This document shows, piece by piece, positions 10,001 through 18,204 of a DNA stretch of 64,000 nt. The DNA is from Anderseniella sp. Alg231-50 (GTDB lineage: Bacteria; Pseudomonadota; Alphaproteobacteria; Rhizobiales; Aestuariivirgaceae), in the NCBI RefSeq assembly GCF_900149695.1, contig NZ_LT703006.1, positions 310,001 through 374,000 of the forward strand, given 5' to 3'. Positions within the stretch are counted from its first letter, which is position 1; each line of letters starts with the position of its first letter. The notes below the pieces were generated by a model. That model made no database searches. It was not told the DNA's origin and was given only the letters and a program-made list of their open reading frames with translations. The translations under genes and the position numbers were made by a program.

Positions 10001-10725
10001 TCCAAGACATTTAAGAAGTAACGAAATGGCGCATCGCCAGCACTATAACCAACAAGAACTATTGTCTTGCTACGACAGAGATCAAAGAGAAACCGAGATG
10101 CCCAACCGGAGCGCATGTAAGCATCTCCGTAATCAGCGCTGGTCACGACCAATGCCGTCTCCTCCAGATCAAGATCTTCGTCTGCGATCCGACCATGAAG
10201 ATGAATTATACCACCGAAATCGGAACTTCCTGGGGGTGGTAGGTCTTGTCCAGCAGAGCTGAGCGATCTGATTCCCTCAGGTTCAGCTTTTTCAAGCAAA
10301 GCTCTCTCGATCAACGTATCAAAGTTGGTTGTGACGATGGTTGGCTTGTTTTCAATGTTCCGTGAAAGCCTCAATATTGTGTGGTGATTGTCGAGATTCA
10401 AATCCATTGGAGGTTGCAGGAGTTTAACAACAGTCCGTATCATATGGGTTGGGTCGACAATCCGGCGGCTGAGTGAACCCAACACCTCTTCGTAACGATC
10501 ATTCCCGAATGCATGCTGTTCTGAAGGGTTCATTTGAACGTTTAGGTCAGCGAAGCACGATTTAACCAATCCGCCAAAGTCAGGAAGCTGTGGCGCACTT
10601 ACACCCGCGCCACACAGAAAAACTACTTCTCCCACCAATAGTGCATCCACCAGCTGGGAAGGGAATGCCGGGCCTTCTTTAGAAAAACGTAGGGGCACGA
10701 TACGGATACCTTGCTTTCGGAGCAT
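7084..10725 (-). CDS. Large SIR2-family protein, probable antiphage defence NADase
   Basis: The 1,213-aa protein has an N-terminal SIR2 domain (about residues 25-240). Its marks are GAGVSAPQLPDF (39-50), TTNFDTLIE (132-140), the HLHG catalytic His region (175-178) and LVGYSAGD (224-231). The remaining 970 residues are helical, Trp- and Leu-rich and repeat-like, as in the sensor regions of defence-associated sirtuins (DSR, SIR2-DUF4020 type). Those systems deplete NAD+ on phage recognition; the assignment here is by architecture. No Walker A NTPase motif was seen, which argues against an Avs-type STAND ATPase. It is monocistronic and divergent from the pseudo-trypsin gene. The ATG lacks a good ribosome-binding site, but a TACTAT box lies about 15 bp upstream, so a short or leaderless transcript is possible. 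Confidence 0.85.
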   Translation of the reverse strand: MLRKQGIRIVPLRFSKEGPAFPSQLVDALLVGEVVFLCGAGVSAPQLPDFGGLVKSCFADLNVQMNPSEQHAFGNDRYEEVLGSLSRRIVDPTHMIRTVVKLLQPPMDLNLDNHHTILRLSRNIENKPTIVTTNFDTLIERALLEKAEPEGIRSLSSAGQDLPPPGSSDFGGIIHLHGRIADEDLDLEETALVVTSADYGDAYMRSGWASRFLFDLCRSKTIVLVGYSAGDAPFRYFLNVLEADRQRFPDLRPVYALDAVDDRDGHDVRWSTLAVEPIPYEYVPDPATGRNSHSAMWRDLGKLADVVERPRSTRRTWAQEILVKSHDRVSQEELDRVKWLFADHRDLWSIATTAIVDPEWFHFFVQHELWTDRDAAWVVAAWIARDFQSADRFNLAVSLRARLRTPFADELDRRLGQAMDIPALWMRAWRLLSKSLLESMLDTDMRMYSVEQRLRASLVLNLDIQEAVELLTPTLKIEPNRSHLYGESIPDPPSKLSDLAWLSFAIQDRDGAAELVDSLVEVSKPNMIIRMATAKLHAVIQQAIDAECIAEDYDSIGSSVPSIEPHEQNEHRDGPIFLIELIARLIKTATTDDREAVRSLAESWRQLPGILGLRLWLHSLREPKLYSSDDAMVGLEALSLSIFWSLKREIALLLLSRARDADRNLVMKIERRILSEGGKFYERFQVEEGQVDWREHARDSAVWLRLEMLRQAEAISDAGRAELTAIKERRDYLERDVEDRDFFSSYSHGVRSVVGDAQPIIEAEDEQRLEVAHQAIRSQDIDKQEGWWAYCHTDPRGAFDTLSKAPLDEVNALLWRDFVNSLASTKKNLDTTTRDLIIETFRILGTASDDFLAAIIRQLVDLFTKAPREELPDTEGWWSRLFAIAVAHDNEPINGDRNLYNAAINLPGGKLTEAALIDIETVRKSSAGVPPGFVAAITTAATASGRQGTMARATLIRHISFVMSIEGQNVVSALNKALSGDTPEAVGLRAVLVGHGHISPKAHKTFSNAIKLGLKDLDGNRSDAIAAAANLLSPALSLIRNESSPEDWGLSLDDVADILRSGSSGLRVGASDVLRQWVVKIEGGPEQAWRNAIGPLLERVWPRERTLRKSGLTRHFTELAVNSGEAFPEAFEQLRPYLMRLEQTGGVFPIKRSKAPEDFPHETLGLLWCLFGPGHVGNLSGVPEILERLIKADPKIELDRRLQWLDQNATHYD

Positions 10726-10810
10726 TGAAATTGGAAATCTATAGTATGATCTTGATGCGTTGGAAGCGCGTGTTCATTTTGGCGAGATGCAATGCAGCAT
10801 GTAAAGGGCG

Positions 10811-10834
10811 CAGGAACGGCAACATTGGGCCGAT
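10811..10834. repeat. Intergenic motif of GAACGGCAACAT-GGGCCG type
   Basis: Copy of a degenerate motif (GAA-YGGC, about 8 bases, GGGCCG) found in several intergenic gaps of the island. It lies between the divergent SIR2 and pseudo-trypsin genes. Confidence 0.4.
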
Positions 10835-11013
10835 TATGAGTGTGAGTACTGGGCGCGTATACGTATGAAAATGCCCCTAAGAAGAAGTGCCGCGAGGTTA
10901 GAGCGCTCTGAATTTCTGTCGTATTCTGTTTCCATTTCGCATCACTTTTGCAGTGGCGATGCGAATGTTAGGCTGTTCTTATCAACACATCAGTGTATCG
11001 ACGCATTTGGCTC

Positions 11014-12015
11014 ATGGAGAGTAAATTGAACGACGACCTGCAACAGGCCTTGGGAAAATTGGCAGACACAATCGACCAAAAGCTGTCAGAGCCGCCAGAG
11101 CAAAAATCAGCAAGCAGTTGGGACAAGGCGAAAGTCATCGCCAACTGGGTGGCCGCAATCGCTGTTCCTGTTGTCCTTGGACTCTCCGGATACTTCGTAA
11201 ACCTGGCGCTAAAGTCACAAGAAACGCAATCAAAGATGATAACGTTGGCCATTGATATATTAAAAGAAACGCCTGATCCATCTGAGGACACCAGAAGTGT
11301 ACGAACGTGGGCAGCTGATGTGATCAATCGTTACTCTGATGTGAAACTTCCACCCAAGACGAAAGAAGTGATCATTGAACGACGAGCACTCACCGAGCTT
11401 CCAGGCGACTACCAATCTCCAAATCAACTCTCAACTTTGCAAACCGTGAGATACAGAACGGCAATTCAATCAGTAGGTTTCTTGATTGCGAATCTTACGT
11501 ATTGCACTGCTTGGCTGTACGATGACGATCTGATCATAACCGCGAGCGTCTGTGTTGAAGAAAAACTATCAGATCTGTGGGGATTTCGCTTGGGATACTA
11601 TTCATCCAAAGAGTTAGGCGATACCTACAAGATCAAGGAAGTTGTGAAAATTGAAAAATCTACCCAAGTCGCCGTGTTAAGGCTGGAACAGAGCCCGCCC
11701 AGTTCAATTAGTAGGTTGAAGCTCGAAACGCGACTGCCTAAGGCCAATGAGAAAGTTTTTATGGTGCATCATCCAAGCGGAGGCCCACTAAAAGTAAGTG
11801 ATGAGAATTGCTTGGTGCAAACACCATCCTCAGATTCGGACCACTACATGACCTTCCGATGCAAATCGGAAGGCGGCAGTGCCGGAGCCCCAGTGATTGC
11901 GGTTAGCGACGGAAAAGTCCTTGGGGTACATCTGGAAGCCATAGATGCGGCTACGCACCTAAAGCGTGCATCGATCGTAGATCGTTTCGCTCGATCACTT
12001 CAAAATCCTCACTAA
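11014..12015 (+). CDS. Membrane-anchored trypsin-fold protein with degenerate catalytic triad
   Basis: The 333-aa protein has a short helical N-terminus, one transmembrane helix (about 42-65, IANWVAAIAVPVVLGLSGYF), a linker, and a C-terminal domain with chymotrypsin-like landmarks. The Ser motif is intact as GGSAGAPV (Ser289). The His motif, usually T-A-A-H-C, reads TASVC, so His is Val179. The usual Asp before A-V-L-R-L is Gln218. It therefore probably binds or senses rather than cuts proteins, unless other residues take over. Similar membrane or conflict-system trypsin domains are known as effectors beside NADase or TIR genes; here it is divergent from the SIR2 gene. Both possible starts (GTG 10993, ATG 11014) lack a clear ribosome-binding site; ATG is preferred. 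Confidence 0.68.
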   Translation: MESKLNDDLQQALGKLADTIDQKLSEPPEQKSASSWDKAKVIANWVAAIAVPVVLGLSGYFVNLALKSQETQSKMITLAIDILKETPDPSEDTRSVRTWAADVINRYSDVKLPPKTKEVIIERRALTELPGDYQSPNQLSTLQTVRYRTAIQSVGFLIANLTYCTAWLYDDDLIITASVCVEEKLSDLWGFRLGYYSSKELGDTYKIKEVVKIEKSTQVAVLRLEQSPPSSISRLKLETRLPKANEKVFMVHHPSGGPLKVSDENCLVQTPSSDSDHYMTFRCKSEGGSAGAPVIAVSDGKVLGVHLEAIDAATHLKRASIVDRFARSLQNPH

Positions 12016-12394
12016 GTGCCATACTTGGACGTTTATCCAGCAAAACTGGATGTGTTCAAATCAAATGAGACGGTTTACTATTACCCCAAAATTGGGCTTT
12101 CGAAGTCGTTTTCCTGCACAGCGATTTGCAGCACAAAACAGGCATCGGCATCTTCGCATGTGAAGTGAAAAACCAAACGGCTGCTTAGGTCTACTGCTTC
12201 GCACAACGGTCGGCCAACGCGAATGGCAAGAAAGGGCCGATAGTGAAATCAATTGGGTTATCGGTTTCAGTGTTTCTGGCGCACCGCAAAAGGCAGCATC
12301 AAGCCCAAATGGACCAATGCTGCGGGGCGCACGAATGTCCGCTTTCGGTCTCATGATAGTTTTGTCGACTCAAAAGCGCCGGTGTGACGTTCCC
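12016..12394. other. Gene-free stretch with a dispersed intergenic motif
   Basis: About 380 bp without a convincing gene. It contains a copy of the GGC-N-GGGCCG motif at 12221-12240. A 97-aa open frame on the minus strand (12061-12354) is Arg/Cys-rich, has no ribosome-binding site and resembles chance translation of this kind of spacer. Confidence 0.5.
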
Positions 12395-12898
12395 TCAATC
12401 TCTAGATAACCCGACGACCGGCGCGAATGCGGGGTAGTCAGTCGTTGGTGGCACGACTGAGATCGAATACAACATCTCGTCAATATAACCTCGATGGTAT
12501 GTTGAGTGGTTTACCGTATGAAGCACCATCTCTTGCCGAGTCATTGCGCCCTTCGAACCATCAACAAAAGTGAAGTTGACCACCTTGTCCGCGCTGTCAT
12601 TATCTAGCTGGTCCGCGTAGTCGATCCACCAGGTATCCATATCTTCGACCCTCGACCGAAGCTCCGCCAGCGTTGTTGATTGCTCCGTATTCTTCGCCCG
12701 ATACTGATGTTGTTTTCCGTCGAGATGCGCACGGAAAATGTCGTCGATGACGTAGTTGTGGGCAAGTGTCGACAGGATCGACGCAAAACAACTCTGCCTT
12801 GGCTTGTAGATTTCATCTTGATCTAAGGAGGCCAGCGCGGTGAAGGTTTTTGCGTTTGCCCATGCCTTATAGCGGCACATCTTTTGGACGAAATTCAT
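12395..12898 (-). CDS. DinB-family (YfiT-like) putative metalloenzyme
   Basis: The 167-aa protein matches the DinB four-helix bundle. The metal-binding histidines are visible: His48 in LSTLAHNYVIDD, and His in HTVNHSTYHRGYI near residues 127-136. Members are often thiol-dependent transferases or hydrolases using bacillithiol, mycothiol or similar cofactors; the substrate here is unknown. AAGGA precedes the ATG by eight bases. The gene stands alone between gene-poor spacers in the defence-like part of the island. Confidence 0.88.
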   Translation of the reverse strand: MNFVQKMCRYKAWANAKTFTALASLDQDEIYKPRQSCFASILSTLAHNYVIDDIFRAHLDGKQHQYRAKNTEQSTTLAELRSRVEDMDTWWIDYADQLDNDSADKVVNFTFVDGSKGAMTRQEMVLHTVNHSTYHRGYIDEMLYSISVVPPTTDYPAFAPVVGLSRD

Positions 12899-13088
12899 GG
12901 CGAGTTCCTTACCAGATTTGATCGAAGCTACAAGCCCATAAAAAGTGTTTCTTTCAAAGTTACCGAGGCAGACATTGGAGCAAACTGCAGCGAAGCTTCA
13001 CTTTGTCCGCAAAGCCGACTTCTGACTCACCAACTTTTCTCGCACTGCACCGAATGACTGCTTTGCGGCAATTGTTCTGTGATCGCTG

Positions 13089-13110
13089 AACGGCAGCTAT
13101 GGGCCGCAAC
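13089..13110. repeat. Intergenic motif of GAACGGCAGCTAT-GGGCCG type
   Basis: Copy of the island's dispersed intergenic motif, in the 250-bp gap between the DinB and Mrr-like genes. The rest of that gap shows no gene. Confidence 0.4.
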
Positions 13111-13150
13111 CGCAAAGACCTTCCACTACCCCAATCTGCAGAGTTGGGAA

Positions 13151-13720
13151 TTATGCGTGTGACGACCGCAACCAAGTAGTGAGGGCATCAACATATCCAT
13201 CAGAAATGGTGCAAATCGTCGTTCGGTTTTCATTTCGGGCCACCATAAATCCTGCGAATTTTGGAATCCCCGGTGGAAGTGATGCATCAGAGATAGGCTC
13301 AGCACTTTTCGTAAAGTAAGTGTATTTCCCGTCGACGAAGGCAATGGCAGCGATTCCATGGACAGTTGCATAGTCAATTGCACCACTTTGAAAGCCAGAT
13401 GTCGAAAATACCATCGCCTTATGAGCGCCAACGTCTCGCAACTTCGAGTGGAGCGCCATTAGTACTTCTCGTTCAACGGGGCGTTTTAGCCGCTTACACT
13501 CTATCAAGATGGTTAGCTCGGCACCATCAAAGATCTGAAAACGTGCAACGGCGTCGATGGTGAACTCCCCAGATGTCCCCGTCATTTTTTCCAAATGGTC
13601 GACATTGAAACTCGAAAGTGAACCCTCAGTTTCTTTGAGCCATCGAACAACCTGTCGCTCATACTCCTCGGGCGTGATTTCAGCTGGTTCACTGGGCATC
13701 CAAAGTTGTTCTTTATTCAT
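13151..13720 (-). CDS. Mrr-like restriction endonuclease-fold protein
   Basis: The 189-aa protein has the PD-(D/E)xK nuclease core. Visible parts are the acidic residue in EFTIDAVARF (about residues 52-61), the ECKRLK motif after ILI (about 71-79), and a conserved Gln/Ser-rich helix region GFQSGAIDYA with HGIAAIAFVDG, as in the Mrr catalytic domain. It should cleave DNA, possibly modified DNA as Mrr does. There is no methyltransferase or specificity gene beside it, so it may be a solitary type IV-like nuclease. GGGGAA lies about eight bases before the ATG. Confidence 0.82.
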   Translation of the reverse strand: MNKEQLWMPSEPAEITPEEYERQVVRWLKETEGSLSSFNVDHLEKMTGTSGEFTIDAVARFQIFDGAELTILIECKRLKRPVEREVLMALHSKLRDVGAHKAMVFSTSGFQSGAIDYATVHGIAAIAFVDGKYTYFTKSAEPISDASLPPGIPKFAGFMVARNENRTTICTISDGYVDALTTWLRSSHA

Positions 13721-13860
13721 TCATGATTCCCCGGTTTGCTGAATTGGTATTCAATTCTCTAAGATGTCAGCCTTTTAAATCTTGTGTCTCTACATCAGTT
13801 CATAGCGCTGTTTATGATGTCTACTTCTCAGAAACCTCCTCTGACAAGCCTGATCTTGAG

Positions 13861-13880
13861 AATGGCAGCTACGGGCCGTT
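13861..13880. repeat. Intergenic motif of AATGGCAGCTAC-GGGCCG type
   Basis: Copy of the dispersed island motif between the Mrr-like gene and the next unknown gene; the 260-bp gap holds nothing else that I recognise. Confidence 0.4.
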
Positions 13881-13982
13881 GGTTACGCGAGAGCTTGCGT
13901 CGTCGAGGGGCAGTCGCGACCCACAAATGGGCCTTGGACCCATGTCGGAAACTACCTTGCAAGTGCTGCGGCGTAATTGGCC

Positions 13983-14819
13983 CTAAACTAACTCCACAAT
14001 CACCGTGTTTGGCCCAATTTCAATCGGCACTTCGGACCTATAATCTGCGACCTCGGGCCGAATTTCACTGTGTGTATCGGCATCCAAGTGAGTTTCGAAG
14101 ACACTTACAGAACAGGTCACTGGATTGCCGACATTGGCCACAGGTATGTTTGCCTTGATCCTCAGAGTACCGGTCTCCTCCCTTATCATTAGGCGGAGAG
14201 GTGCCGTACTTCCATCGGAGAGAAGCAGGCGGGACATGTGCATGACGGTCAGCGCATATAGCGTCACAAAAGCTTTGCACTCTAAGAATGCCTCTTTATC
14301 CGTATCATCCAGCGCCCTCCCATCGATAAGCGTACTGGTGAGGTCTTCCATAAGCTCGTCATCGCTGAAGGCGGTCTCCCAGACGAACGTGCCTGCCAAC
14401 CAATTGAAAGCGGCTTCTTGTCGACCTTTTGGTCTGCGACCGTTGGCAAGTTTCTTCGACGCCTGTTTAAAGTGGGAGCGCGCCTGCTGCCGCGTCATCC
14501 CTAGCGCGTTCATGATCCGGTCGTCCGGAGCGATCTTTAGGTTCGCTTTGGCAATCTTTTGCGCCTCTTCGAGTGTAGGAATGTGGCCGCTCATCTGCGC
14601 AAACCAAGCTCGAGCGCTTACTTGCATTTCCGCTGCGCGTTTCATCACGATCCCTTTGTCACGTTCGCTACGATGAGCAGAGAAGTCGCCAACTTCTCGG
14701 ACAGTAGGTCGAACGGAGTCTGAAAAGCGCAGATCCGTGAACAGCCGATCGAGATCCGTAACGTTCCGCTCTCCACGCAGAAGACGATCGACCCGTCTCT
14801 TATGATCAGTCAAATTCAC
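13983..14819 (-). CDS. Hypothetical protein
   Basis: I do not recognise this 278-aa protein. Residues 1-60 are basic and helical. Residues about 60-140 contain MTRQQARSHFKQASKKL and NGRRPKGRQ, which resemble a DNA-binding helix-rich region. The middle is helical (about 150-205) and the last 75 residues are predicted beta-rich (IKANIPVANVGNPVTCSVSVFE). No membrane segment or signal is seen. No strong ribosome-binding site is present, so the start is uncertain. It is divergent from the poly-gamma-glutamate hydrolase-like gene. Confidence 0.7.
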   Translation of the reverse strand: MNLTDHKRRVDRLLRGERNVTDLDRLFTDLRFSDSVRPTVREVGDFSAHRSERDKGIVMKRAAEMQVSARAWFAQMSGHIPTLEEAQKIAKANLKIAPDDRIMNALGMTRQQARSHFKQASKKLANGRRPKGRQEAAFNWLAGTFVWETAFSDDELMEDLTSTLIDGRALDDTDKEAFLECKAFVTLYALTVMHMSRLLLSDGSTAPLRLMIREETGTLRIKANIPVANVGNPVTCSVSVFETHLDADTHSEIRPEVADYRSEVPIEIGPNTVIVELV

Positions 14820-15029
14820 GTTTATCTCATCAAAACCATAAGCGACACATTAGGAGGTGTAAGCCCCTTACAATTGCTTGCTATGACCAGTCTTGATACA
14901 TACCATAAGGTCATTCAGGTGGCACGGTGCACCAGCACATCCGAATACGCACCTGTAATGTTTACACATTCCGTATGTATTGAACCGTTCGGCCAGCGCT
15001 ATTGTCCGGAACACAGGAGTAATGTGAGC

Positions 15030-15620
15030 ATGCCGAAGGACATTTACTCGAGCTTCACTGAGCTTTTGGCCAAGGAAGTAGAGGGAGTCGATTATCGAAT
15101 TGAATTGCTGGACCGAGGCTCCGAAAACTTGATCATGGCTCCACACGGCGGGAGAATTGAACGTGGCACGTCTGAGATCGCACGCAGCATTGCTTCCAAA
15201 CACCTATCTCTTTATCTATTCGAAGGCATTAGACCGGGACTGGAACATCATGAACTTCACGTGACGTCTCACAAGTATGATGAGCCACAAGCTCTTTGGG
15301 CCGTGAGTAAGTCTATGCGAGTGCTGGCGATACATGGACGCGCAGACAGGCGCGACACCCAAACAATTTGGATTGGCGGCCGAGACACTTCTGCTCATGA
15401 AGTGCTCCTGTCTCGCCTCCAGTCAGCAGGGTTCAAATGTCAGATTCAAAGCAAGAGCCTTGCTGGAAAGCACTCAAACAACATTTGCAATCGAGGCATT
15501 AGTGCAAGAGGCGTCCAGCTAGAGATTCCAAGATCGCTTCGAGACGAGCTCCTCGAAAACGATGATCAACTCCGTAATCTCTCAACTGAACTCAGGGAAT
15601 CAATGTTAGAGCTTACCTAA
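15030..15620 (+). CDS. Poly-gamma-glutamate hydrolase family protein (UPF0714/DUF867, phage type)
   Basis: The 196-aa protein carries the family pattern: YSSFTELLAKEVEGVDYRI at the start, APHGGRIERGTSEIAR, LYLFEG, HHELHVTSHKYDEP, LAIHG, IWIGG and NICNRG followed by GVQLEIPRSLRDEL. The conserved His residues are those of the zinc-dependent poly-gamma-glutamate hydrolases encoded by Bacillus phages. It may degrade a glutamate polymer or peptide; the true substrate in this host is unknown. The start at ATG 15030 is chosen over 14802 because GGAG lies ten bases upstream and all conserved sequence follows it; the 76 extra residues upstream look non-coding. Confidence 0.85.
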   Translation: MPKDIYSSFTELLAKEVEGVDYRIELLDRGSENLIMAPHGGRIERGTSEIARSIASKHLSLYLFEGIRPGLEHHELHVTSHKYDEPQALWAVSKSMRVLAIHGRADRRDTQTIWIGGRDTSAHEVLLSRLQSAGFKCQIQSKSLAGKHSNNICNRGISARGVQLEIPRSLRDELLENDDQLRNLSTELRESMLELT

Positions 15621-15640
15621 TGAACATCGGCTAAGGGCCG
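15621..15640. repeat. Intergenic motif of GAACATCGGCTAA-GGGCCG type
   Basis: Copy of the dispersed motif immediately after the hydrolase-like gene stop, in the 90-bp gap before the phosphoesterase. Confidence 0.4.
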
Positions 15641-15711
15641 GAAGTAGACACAGCCGTACTATTCTGATCAGAGTATTGTAGTTCGATTCATCTAACGCAA
15701 GGCCAAGTACG

Positions 15712-17532
15712 ATGCTCGACGAAGAACGCTTCAAAAACCGAAAACAAATGGTGCGATGGTTTGATCCAAGTGTACTCGTCAAGGTGTTATATCCGGTCAT
15801 CATCTCTAAGGTATTCGGTGAATACGGAGATCGCAGACTGGTGCACGCCGCACTCGATCCGGCCAAAGTTAGCGAGTATCTCTGTCGGTCAGACATTCGA
15901 GCGTGCCTCAAAAAGGATGAGGATGAGGCAATTTGGTTCGATTATGCGGCTGACACAGGTGACGGGTTTAATTCAACATTTTCGGTGGCGTATTCGCTTG
16001 CTCAAGATTCATTAGAACTTGACCAACACCAAACCGAGCGCGGCAGTCTGTTGGTGATGGGCGGCGACCAGGTGTATCCAGATGCAGCGCGATCGACCTA
16101 CAACGAACGGTTCTTTGATCCGTTTTCGTGGGCGATGCCAGATCAAGAAGATGTTGCTGAAAAAGAGCACCCACTGCTCTATGTGGTTCCAGGAAACCAC
16201 GATTGGTATGATGGTCTCACGTTGTTCTTGGCATTTTTTTGCAAGCGAGAGCGCCAAAAGGTGGGGCATTGGCGTGTGCCACAAAGCAGAAGTTATTTCG
16301 CGCTTCAATTAAGTCACAAGTGGTGGTTATGGGGCGTGGATATAGGTCTCAGCGAAGACGTCGATCAGCCTCAAGATGAATATTTTAGAGCAATTGCAAA
16401 TGAGATGCCGCAATCGTCAAAACTCATAATCTGCACCGCGGCTCCCGGTTGGCAATACAACCAGGTTCACGGTGATGAGATCAAGTACCACCGCGCGTAC
16501 GGCAGCTTAGGGCACTACGCCACGATTGCTCGGGAAGCAAACAGAGACATTGAGATCCCGCTCGTACTTTCCGGTGATACCCATCACTACAGCCGCTATT
16601 TCGCCGAAAAACAGGGTACGCAGTTCATAACGGCCGGAGGAGGAGGTGCATTCTTGCATCCGACCCATCACCTACCCGCAGAGATGGGGGTTAAAGCATG
16701 GTGGTTTCGGAAGATGGACACTATTCGCCAGGCTCAAATTGTTGACAGCACAAGTTCTGCCCCATCGAGTTCTTTGAACGGCTCAGAACATTCGGCTGCG
16801 TGTTATCCGTCGCAGAGCAAGAGTAGGCAACTTCTTTGGCCCAATCTTTGGTTCGCTCTGAGAAATCGGAAGTTCTCGGCTGTTCTGGGACTAAGCTATG
16901 CAATTTTGGGTATGTTGATGGTAATGTGGAACGAGATGTCGACGTTAACCGATATTTTCACAAATCCCTTCTGGATCGCCGCTCTGCTGTTTTATGGAAT
17001 CGTATTTTGGGGATATGCCGACAGTCGAATTTGGATCAACAAAGGTAAAATCTATTGGCGGAACAGCTCTCCCAAAATCCGCAAACTGTTGTTAGCCGCG
17101 TCGCACACCGTACCCCACATAGTTGCACTCACGCTGTTGACGAGCTTCGTGTACTGGCTTGGGATAAAAGATATCGGGCTGAAGTTCTGGAGTTGGTCGT
17201 TCAATTTCTACTTTGCTGGATCGATGATCACAATCGGTGGCTTGATCGCAGGCACCATCTTCGGAGTCTACCTTCTTGTTACTTGTCGTATATTAGGTTG
17301 CCATCCGAATGACGCATTCAGCAATATGAGCATGGATACGTATAAGAACTTTGTTCGAATACGCGTCAAGGGCGACAAGCTAACAGTGTATCCGATTGGA
17401 ATGGACACCGTTCCAAAAGACAATCAGTGGGAGTTGAACAAAAGCACCGGTACGAAACGCAAAGGATCTTGGGTCATCCCCAAATCCCCGCTGTCACACA
17501 GGCTAATTGAAGGCCCACTTGAGATTTCATAG
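15712..17532 (+). CDS. Membrane-anchored calcineurin-like metallophosphoesterase
   Basis: The 606-aa protein begins with a metallophosphoesterase domain (about residues 55-330). Metal-binding motifs are ADTGDGFN (about 82-89), MGGDQVYP (about 119-126), VPGNHDWYDG (about 160-169) and SGDTHHYSRY (about 287-296). A C-terminal half follows with four predicted transmembrane helices (about 384-400, 412-432, 462-480, 494-520) and an 80-residue tail. It probably hydrolyses a phosphoester at the inner membrane; the substrate is unknown. AAGG lies ten bases before the ATG. It could belong to the conflict-like block or be an independent cargo gene. Confidence 0.82.
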   Translation: MLDEERFKNRKQMVRWFDPSVLVKVLYPVIISKVFGEYGDRRLVHAALDPAKVSEYLCRSDIRACLKKDEDEAIWFDYAADTGDGFNSTFSVAYSLAQDSLELDQHQTERGSLLVMGGDQVYPDAARSTYNERFFDPFSWAMPDQEDVAEKEHPLLYVVPGNHDWYDGLTLFLAFFCKRERQKVGHWRVPQSRSYFALQLSHKWWLWGVDIGLSEDVDQPQDEYFRAIANEMPQSSKLIICTAAPGWQYNQVHGDEIKYHRAYGSLGHYATIAREANRDIEIPLVLSGDTHHYSRYFAEKQGTQFITAGGGGAFLHPTHHLPAEMGVKAWWFRKMDTIRQAQIVDSTSSAPSSSLNGSEHSAACYPSQSKSRQLLWPNLWFALRNRKFSAVLGLSYAILGMLMVMWNEMSTLTDIFTNPFWIAALLFYGIVFWGYADSRIWINKGKIYWRNSSPKIRKLLLAASHTVPHIVALTLLTSFVYWLGIKDIGLKFWSWSFNFYFAGSMITIGGLIAGTIFGVYLLVTCRILGCHPNDAFSNMSMDTYKNFVRIRVKGDKLTVYPIGMDTVPKDNQWELNKSTGTKRKGSWVIPKSPLSHRLIEGPLEIS

Positions 17533-18030
17533 TCGGTGGAATCATGTTGGTGGCAAAAGGTAGGTCTTTTTTTGTGCCTGTTCGTGAGGTTTTTCAGTTT
17601 ACACGATAGCTTTTGGTACATTTCTGCCGTCCACGACCGGTCGGATTTTGCCCTTTGCACCGATGCCCGCTTTGGTTCGCTGCAACCGCGAAGACCGGAG
17701 TTCTGTTGAACGTCCGCTAAGGGCCGAATTTCGCCAGAAACCAATGGCCACTGAGCTGGAAATTTCGGTGCCGCCCGATCCAGGAGACCCGAAGTTTGCA
17801 ACCCTTGTCTGTGCCTTAAAGACTCTAGGCTTGAGGCTGTCTGTTACACCGCTGGCAAAGTATCCAATCTGTTGCCTAGCTTCTTGCTTGCGTGAGCCTG
17901 CACGACTCAACAAGTGGTCTATAATCACCCCACCCGACTTAGCAGACTTGGATCAGTGAGAATGCAGCCTGAATTGGCTATCTGCTATCTTGATAGGATT
18001 TAACCGGTCCTGTGTCTTCTGGCGGTTACA
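17533..18030. other. Gene-free stretch with a dispersed intergenic motif
   Basis: About 500 bp without a supportable gene. It includes a copy of the GAACGTCCGCTAA-GGGCCG motif at 17707-17730. Open frames on both strands here lack ribosome-binding sites and read like translated spacer. Confidence 0.5.
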
Positions 18031-18204
18031 GAAGGCTAAGGCAGGCATCGGATAGCGTCTCTCATTGAGACCACCTGATGGTTTCCTGCCGAATGATTGT
18101 GCGGCATTCGCGATGCAACGCAATCTAGCGCCAGCCAGGGCGTGAACAAAATGCTTCCATTCAACCTCTTGGGTTGTACCGGTGCGACTCGATAGGAGTT
18201 TCCA
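18031..18204 (+). ncRNA. Possible structured leader ahead of a small membrane peptide
   Basis: This segment is rich in self-complementary pieces. GGCAGG (18040-18045) can pair with CCTGCC (18085-18090), enclosing a local hairpin GTCTC-TCATT-GAGAC. Further along, GCGCC/GGCGT and AACCTC/GGGTT-like pairings are possible. It leads straight into a strong ribosome-binding site and a 32-aa reading frame that ends in a terminator, so the unit looks like a short RNA of about 300 nt. No known riboswitch class was recognised. The function is inferred only from arrangement. Confidence 0.3.

Noticed and set aside
12061-12354. 97-aa open frame on the minus strand
   Set aside because: No ribosome-binding site, odd Arg/Cys-rich composition, and it covers a copy of the dispersed intergenic motif.
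17424-17928. Open frames of 103-125 aa on both strands after the phosphoesterase
   Set aside because: They lie in spacer sequence, lack starts with ribosome-binding sites, and their translation reads like the island's repetitive spacer rather than a protein.
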